A stretch of DNA of 10,194 nucleotides from Deltaproteobacteria bacterium GWA2_55_10 (GTDB lineage: Bacteria > Desulfobacterota > GWC2-55-46). The stretch spans positions 1 to 10,194 of the forward strand of contig MGPL01000003.1 of NCBI GenBank assembly GCA_001797415.1, written 5' to 3'. Below the pieces are notes generated by a model, which was not told the DNA's origin, did not search any database, and saw only the letters and a list, made by a program, of their open reading frames with translations. This document shows positions 6,034 through 10,194 of this stretch, one piece after another. The stretch's first letter is position 1. Every line of letters begins with the position of its first letter. Both the position numbers and the translations under genes were made by a program.

Positions 6034-6942
6034 TTGGACAGGCGTTTTCTTACCCTCTTCGTACTTACAAACGACACCGCAAAGCCCAGGCAGCTCAAGA
6101 TCCCCTTCAGGATCCTCAAGATAGCCGGAGTAGCATCCGCTGTCTTTACCCTTGTCATGGGCGTCATGCTATTCGATTACGCAAGGCTCAAGATGAACAG
6201 TTTCGCGTTCGGCTCCTATGCCGACCAGAAGCTCGCGCTCCAGGGCTTTGCCGAAAAGATAAAGGAGCTCGATAGCCAGGTCGCGAGGCTTAACCTGTTT
6301 GACAGGAAGCTCCGCATAATCGCCAATATAGAAGGCGAGCCCAAGCCGGCCGGGGCGCCTGAGCAGGTGCTCGGCATCGGCGGCGACTCCCTTGTGGATG
6401 ATGACCTCTTCTCCAAGCCAGGCGCAAAGGTCGAGGAACTGGTGGATGAGATGCGCTCGGACCTCCTCAATCTCGAGCACCAGGCATCAGGGCAGGAAGA
6501 GAGCTTCAAGGAGCTTACGAGCTTCCTTGTGAACAAGTCCGTGAAGCTCGCCTCAACGCCATCCGTCTGGCCCGCCAGGGGCTGGGTTACTTCGAGGTTC
6601 GGGGGCAGGATTTCTCCCTTTACCGGACATCCCCAGCACCATTCGGGCATCGACATCGCGAACCGCATAGGAACGCCTGTGGCGGCCCCGGCGGCCGGGG
6701 TAGTAGTCAAGGCCGGCAGGGACTCAGGCCTCGGCAATATGATCGAGATATCCCACGGCTACGGTATAAAGACCACCTTCGGCCACCTCGAGCAGACCTT
6801 CGTCAGGGTAGGCCAGAGGATAAAGAGGGGCGAGAAGATAGGCGCGATGGGCAATACGGGGCGCTCCACCGGGCCGCACCTGCACTACTCGGTTGCCGTC
6901 AACGGCGTCTCTGTAAATCCCGAAAAATACATACTGGATTGA
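6034..6942 (+). CDS. Membrane-anchored M23 (LytM-type) peptidoglycan endopeptidase
   Basis: This 302-residue protein should cut peptide cross-links in peptidoglycan from the periplasmic side of the inner membrane, or activate or aid other hydrolases. One hydrophobic segment lies at about residues 27-47 after a basic N-terminus (MDRRF...KPRQLK), fitting an inner-membrane anchor with the rest outside. Residues about 60-95 are charged and helical with Leu spacing, a possible short coiled coil. The C-terminal M23 domain (about 183-300) starts at WPARGWVTSRFG and keeps the zinc residues: His203 and Asp207 in HSGID, His251 in FGHLE, and His282-Leu-His284. With these present it looks catalytically active, unlike degenerate NlpD/EnvC-type domains. 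The start is TTG at 6034. A terminator follows, so it is probably transcribed apart from secA. An M23 gene next to secA-argJ is an arrangement I recall from Geobacter-type genomes. Confidence 0.93.
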   Translation: MDRRFLTLFVLTNDTAKPRQLKIPFRILKIAGVASAVFTLVMGVMLFDYARLKMNSFAFGSYADQKLALQGFAEKIKELDSQVARLNLFDRKLRIIANIEGEPKPAGAPEQVLGIGGDSLVDDDLFSKPGAKVEELVDEMRSDLLNLEHQASGQEESFKELTSFLVNKSVKLASTPSVWPARGWVTSRFGGRISPFTGHPQHHSGIDIANRIGTPVAAPAAGVVVKAGRDSGLGNMIEISHGYGIKTTFGHLEQTFVRVGQRIKRGEKIGAMGNTGRSTGPHLHYSVAVNGVSVNPEKYILD

Positions 6943-6963
6943 GCAGCACGGCACTTGACCCCC

Positions 6964-6999
6964 AAGGCCCCCGGAGCGCTCCGCGGGGCTTTTTTATTT
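6964..6999 (+). terminator. Strong intrinsic terminator after the M23 gene
   Basis: The stem GCCCC-CGGA (6967-6975) pairs with TCCG (6980-6983), a bulged C (6984) and GGGGC (6985-6989) around GCGC, and is followed by six T, an A and four more T. The GC-rich stem and T-tract are a textbook Rho-independent terminator 24 bases after the M23 stop. Confidence 0.9.
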
Positions 7000-7000
7000 T

Positions 7001-7020
7001 CCGGTTGAAACCGGCCTTTT
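7001..7020 (+). terminator. Possible second, weaker terminator
   Basis: CCGGT-TGAA-ACCGG is a 5-bp perfect hairpin followed by CCTTTT. It may back up the main terminator just upstream. The short stem and T-run make this uncertain. Confidence 0.35.
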
Positions 7021-7050
7021 CAACGGCATCTAAAAAGATTCCTTAGGGTA

Positions 7051-7079
7051 TGGAAATACCTGTATTATTATGCTATCAT
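7051..7079 (+). promoter_or_regulatory. Likely sigma-70-type promoter for secA-argJ
   Basis: An extended -10, TGCTATCAT (7071-7079), has a 17-base spacer to TGGAAA (7051-7056), which matches 4 of 6 bases of TTGACA. Transcription would start near 7086, leaving a leader of about 70 bases before secA. The inverted repeat GGTAT-GGAA-ATACC (7047-7060) overlaps the -35 and could be an operator. The position just after two hairpins and in an AT-rich dip supports a promoter. Confidence 0.45.
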
Positions 7080-7156
7080 AAATGTTTACTAAACCATCAG
7101 GCGCCGTACAATCCGGCCGATAAACCCACGAAAGGACTGCAAAATACAGTTCACAG

Positions 7157-9874
7157 ATGATAAATAATTTGCTTAAAAAGGTATTTGGCTCCAAGAACGA
7201 CCGCGATATAAAGCGGATACTGCCGATAGTCGAGGAGATAAACGCGCTTGAGCCTGAGATGAAGGCATTGAGCGACGAGGGTTTCAAGGAGCTTACGGCC
7301 AGGTTAAAGGAAGAGCTCTCCGGCGGAAAGACGCTCGAAGACATACTGCCCAGGGCCTTTGCCGCCGTGAGGGAAGTGGCGTGGAGGAAGGTCAAGATGC
7401 GCCACTTCGACGTCCAGCTCATTGGCGGGTACGTCCTGAACCAGGGCAGGATATCCGAGATGAAGACAGGCGAGGGCAAGACCCTCGTCGCAACGCTTCC
7501 CCTTTACCTGAACGCGCTCACCGGCAAGGGCGCGCACCTGGTCACCGTGAACGACTACCTGGCCAGGAGGGACAGCCACTGGATGGGCGCGGTATATAAC
7601 GCGCTCGGCCTTACTGTCGGCGTCATCCAGCACGAGGCGAGCTATCTCTACGACCCTACCTATACCGAGGGGGCGGGCAGCTTCATCCACTTCCGTCCCA
7701 TCACGCGCAAAGAGGCCTACAACGCCGATATAACATACGGCACCAACAACGAGTACGGATTCGATTATCTGCGCGACAACATGAAGTTCTCTCTCGAGGA
7801 GTATGTGCAGAGGGAACACCACTTCGCCATAGTGGACGAGGTCGACTCCATCCTCATAGACGAGGCGAGGACGCCGCTCATCATCTCCGGCCCGACCGAA
7901 GACTCGATCGACAAATACTACACAATCGACCGCATCATGCCGGGCCTCAAGAAGGAAGAGCATTATACCGTCGACGAGAAGGCAAAGCAGGCGATGCTTA
8001 CCGAAGAGGGCGTCAACAAGGTCGAAGAGCTCTTGAAGCTAGACAACCTCTACGACCCGGCCCATATAGAGACGCTCCATCACGTGAACCAGGCGCTCCA
8101 CGCGCACGCCTTGAAGCACAGGGACGTGGATTATGTCGTCAAGGACGACCAGGTAATCATAGTTGACGAGTTCACGGGCCGCCTCATGCCCGGAAGGCGC
8201 TGGAGCGACGGACTCCATCAGGCGGTCGAGGCAAAGGAAAAGGTCAAGATAGAGAGCGAGAACCAGACCCTTGCGACCATCACCTTCCAGAACTATTTCA
8301 GGATGTACGAGAAGCTCGCCGGCATGACAGGCACCGCCGACACAGAGGCCGCCGAGTTCAGGAACATATACAACCTTGACGTGATCATTATCCCCACGAA
8401 CAAGCCCCTTGCCAGGGTAGACAACACCGACCTGGTCTATAAGACAAAGAAGGAGAAGTTCAAGGCCGTAATAAAGGACATCGAGGACTGCCACCAGCTC
8501 GGCAGGCCCGTGCTCGTCGGCACTATTTCCATCGATGACTCCGAGCGTCTCGCCAAGATGCTCGTAAGCCACAATATCCCTCACCATGTATTGAACGCCA
8601 AGCAGCACGAGCGCGAGGCTGAGATCGTCGCGCAGGCCGGAAGGCTCCGCGCGATCACCATATCGACCAACATGGCCGGAAGAGGAACTGACATACTCCT
8701 CGGCGGCAACCCCGAGTACCTTGCGGCTGCGCGCGCGGGCAAGGACGACTCCAGCGAGCCGTACCACGCGGCCCTTGAGAAGGCCAGGGCGCTCTGCGAG
8801 GAGGAGAAGCAGAAGGTCCTCGCGCTGGGCGGCCTCTACATTCTCGGAACCGAGAGGCACGAGTCCAGGCGAATAGACAACCAGCTCCGCGGACGTTCGG
8901 GCCGCCAGGGAGACCCCGGCGTCTCAAGGTTCTATCTCTCTCTCGAGGACGACCTGCTCCGCATATTCGGCTCAGACAGGATAGCCTCCATAATGGGGAG
9001 GATAGGCATGCAGGAGGACGAGCCGATCGAGCACGGCCTCGTGTCAAAGGCCATTGAGAACGCGCAGAAGAAGGTCGAGGGCCACAACTTCGAGATAAGG
9101 AAGCACCTCCTTGAGTACGACGACGTCATGAACCAGCAGAGGGAGGTCATCTACGGGTACAGGAAGCAGATACTCGGGCAGACGGGCCTTCGCGATATGG
9201 TCAAGGAGTTCTCCGCAGAGGCCGCGAACGAGCTTGTGGGGACCCATGTCGACGAGAAGGGCCATCACGAGGACTGGAACCTGAAGGCCGTTAACGACGC
9301 CACGATGGCCCAGTTCGGCGTATCTTTCGGTGGATCCGACATGGATGGCGTTAACACCCGCGAAGCCCTTGCCGCGGCCATTGCCGGGAAGGCATGGGCA
9401 TCCTATCAGGAGAAGATAGGCCTTGTCGGCGACGAGCCGTTCCTGCAGTTCGAAAAGGTCATCATGCTCCATACGCTCGATACCCTCTGGAAGGACCATC
9501 TCCTTTCGATGGACCACCTGAAGGGCGGCATCGGCCTCAGGGGATACGGACAGAAGAACCCGCTCCAGGAGTACAAGAGAGAGGGCTTCGATATGTTCGC
9601 CGGCCTCATCGGCAGGCTCAGGAGCGAGGTCTGCGAGCGCCTCTTCAAGGTCCAGATAAAAAGGAACGACGAGGAAGAGGCAGCCCAGAGCGCGCCTCCT
9701 CCCCAGCAGACGCAGAGGGCGCAGAAGGTAAGGTACTCGCGCGGCGAGGAAGCGGAGCCTGAGAAGGAGCAGCCGGTTACCAGGGCCGGGGACAAGGTCG
9801 GAAGAAACGACCCGTGCCCGTGCGGCAGCGGGCTTAAATACAAGAGGTGCTGCGGCATGACAGCCGCAAGATAA
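7157..9874 (+). CDS. secA: Protein translocase ATPase SecA
   Basis: SecA is the ATPase that pushes unfolded preproteins through the SecYEG channel in the inner membrane. The 905-residue product is complete. Walker A is MKTGEGKT at residues 102-109, the same numbering as in E. coli; the DEAD-type box is VDEVDS at 226-231; GMTGT is at 389-393; TNMAGRGTD is at 504-512 and GRSGRQGDPG at 579-588 in the second nucleotide-binding domain. The C-terminal zinc motif C887-x-C889-x8-C898-C899 should bind SecB and/or lipid. Compared with E. coli there are 18 extra residues in the first nucleotide-binding domain between about 162 and 183. ATG at 7157 gives the usual N-terminus; no in-frame start lies just upstream, and the ribosome-binding site is weak (AAAGGA is 20 bases away). 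argJ follows after 24 bases and is probably co-transcribed. Confidence 0.98.
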   Translation: MINNLLKKVFGSKNDRDIKRILPIVEEINALEPEMKALSDEGFKELTARLKEELSGGKTLEDILPRAFAAVREVAWRKVKMRHFDVQLIGGYVLNQGRISEMKTGEGKTLVATLPLYLNALTGKGAHLVTVNDYLARRDSHWMGAVYNALGLTVGVIQHEASYLYDPTYTEGAGSFIHFRPITRKEAYNADITYGTNNEYGFDYLRDNMKFSLEEYVQREHHFAIVDEVDSILIDEARTPLIISGPTEDSIDKYYTIDRIMPGLKKEEHYTVDEKAKQAMLTEEGVNKVEELLKLDNLYDPAHIETLHHVNQALHAHALKHRDVDYVVKDDQVIIVDEFTGRLMPGRRWSDGLHQAVEAKEKVKIESENQTLATITFQNYFRMYEKLAGMTGTADTEAAEFRNIYNLDVIIIPTNKPLARVDNTDLVYKTKKEKFKAVIKDIEDCHQLGRPVLVGTISIDDSERLAKMLVSHNIPHHVLNAKQHEREAEIVAQAGRLRAITISTNMAGRGTDILLGGNPEYLAAARAGKDDSSEPYHAALEKARALCEEEKQKVLALGGLYILGTERHESRRIDNQLRGRSGRQGDPGVSRFYLSLEDDLLRIFGSDRIASIMGRIGMQEDEPIEHGLVSKAIENAQKKVEGHNFEIRKHLLEYDDVMNQQREVIYGYRKQILGQTGLRDMVKEFSAEAANELVGTHVDEKGHHEDWNLKAVNDATMAQFGVSFGGSDMDGVNTREALAAAIAGKAWASYQEKIGLVGDEPFLQFEKVIMLHTLDTLWKDHLLSMDHLKGGIGLRGYGQKNPLQEYKREGFDMFAGLIGRLRSEVCERLFKVQIKRNDEEEAAQSAPPPQQTQRAQKVRYSRGEEAEPEKEQPVTRAGDKVGRNDPCPCGSGLKYKRCCGMTAAR

Positions 9875-9898
9875 GACAAGCTCAGGGAAGAAGGGTAA

Positions 9899-10194
9899 AT
9901 GGCGGATCTCACAAAGCCCGGCAGACAGTTCGAGCTCCGGGTGCCTGGTTTCAGGGCAGCGGGCATAGCCTGCGGAATCAAAAAGAACGGAAAGAAAGAC
10001 CTTGCCGTAATAGTGAGCGACACTCCGGCATCCGTTGCGGGCGTCTTCACCACCAACAAGGTCAAGGCAGCCCCCGTGCTCCTCGATATGAAGAGGATAA
10101 GGAAGGGGGTCGCAAGCGGCGTCATCGTGAACAGCGGCAACGCCAACGCCTGCACCGGAGCCGAAGGCATGAAGGCCGCCGAGGCAATGGCCAA
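9899..10194 (+). CDS. argJ: Bifunctional ornithine acetyltransferase/N-acetylglutamate synthase ArgJ, N-terminal part
   Basis: ArgJ moves the acetyl group from N-acetylornithine to glutamate, making ornithine and recycling N-acetylglutamate in arginine biosynthesis; bifunctional forms also use acetyl-CoA. About 98 residues are present and the gene runs off the window. Family marks are GFRAAGIACGIK near the N-terminus, DLAVIVSD, ASVAGVFTTNKVKAAPV, and NSGNANACTG at residues 78-87. The self-cleavage site with the catalytic Thr lies downstream of the window, so activity cannot be judged. ATG at 9899 is preceded by GGGAAGAAGGG. The gene is 24 bases after secA. The short N-acetylglutamate synthase at 3111-3593 would supply the same pathway, so this ArgJ may be monofunctional or the two may be redundant. 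Confidence 0.95.
   Translation, partial: MADLTKPGRQFELRVPGFRAAGIACGIKKNGKKDLAVIVSDTPASVAGVFTTNKVKAAPVLLDMKRIRKGVASGVIVNSGNANACTGAEGMKAAEAMA

Noticed and set aside
5838..6275. 145-codon + strand frame overlapping the hairpin region and the M23 start
   Set aside because: It lies mostly in another frame of the M23 gene and has no family signature; M23 has the clear ribosome-binding site.
7082..7123. Possible 13-residue leader peptide before secA
   Set aside because: Its ATG would lie upstream of the transcript start expected from the proposed -10, it has no ribosome-binding site, and it shows no SecM-like arrest motif.
8039..8860. 273-codon open frame on the - strand inside secA
   Set aside because: Shadow of the highly conserved secA frame; no domain recognised.

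Overview
The window reads as ordinary chromosomal DNA from a GC-rich bacterium, probably of deltaproteobacterial (Desulfobacterota-like) type. That placement is inferred from gene content and order (NAD kinase-recN-acetyltransferase-pmbA, then M23 peptidase-secA-argJ), from heavy use of ATA (Ile) and AGG (Arg) codons in GC-rich DNA, from frequent TTG starts, and from the style of the intergenic inverted repeats. No phage, transposase, CRISPR, tRNA or rRNA is visible, and nearly all coding space belongs to well-known housekeeping families.

Layout, all genes on the + strand. (1) 1-294: the C-terminal end of a zinc-type medium-chain alcohol/polyol dehydrogenase, followed closely by NAD kinase (321-1184). 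(2) 1185-1359: a 175-bp gap full of small inverted repeats that looks like a dispersed intergenic element. It separates an orphan, near-perfect Shine-Dalgarno sequence from a recN start that has none. (3) 1360-5628: a tightly packed operon of recN (double-strand break repair), a short N-acetylglutamate synthase-type GNAT, pmbA/tldE and a CRP/FNR-family regulator, with a 2-bp gap and then two 4-bp ATGA overlaps. (4) 5629-6033: a 405-bp non-coding region with a perfect 14-bp inverted repeat, other palindromes and a run of GC-rich hairpins with competing pairings just before the next gene. (5) 6034-6942: a membrane-anchored M23/LytM endopeptidase, closed by a strong intrinsic terminator. (6) 7157-10194: secA, with its own likely promoter, then argJ, which runs off the window.

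The genes cover NADP supply, DNA repair, arginine biosynthesis (the acetyltransferase makes N-acetylglutamate; ArgJ recycles the acetyl group), peptide maturation (TldD/E), transcription control, cell-wall remodelling and protein export. I see no convincing new multi-gene system. The points most worth a second look are non-coding: the likely insertion between nadK and recN, the structured region before the M23 gene, and a CRP-like palindrome at the 3' end of the CRP-family gene.
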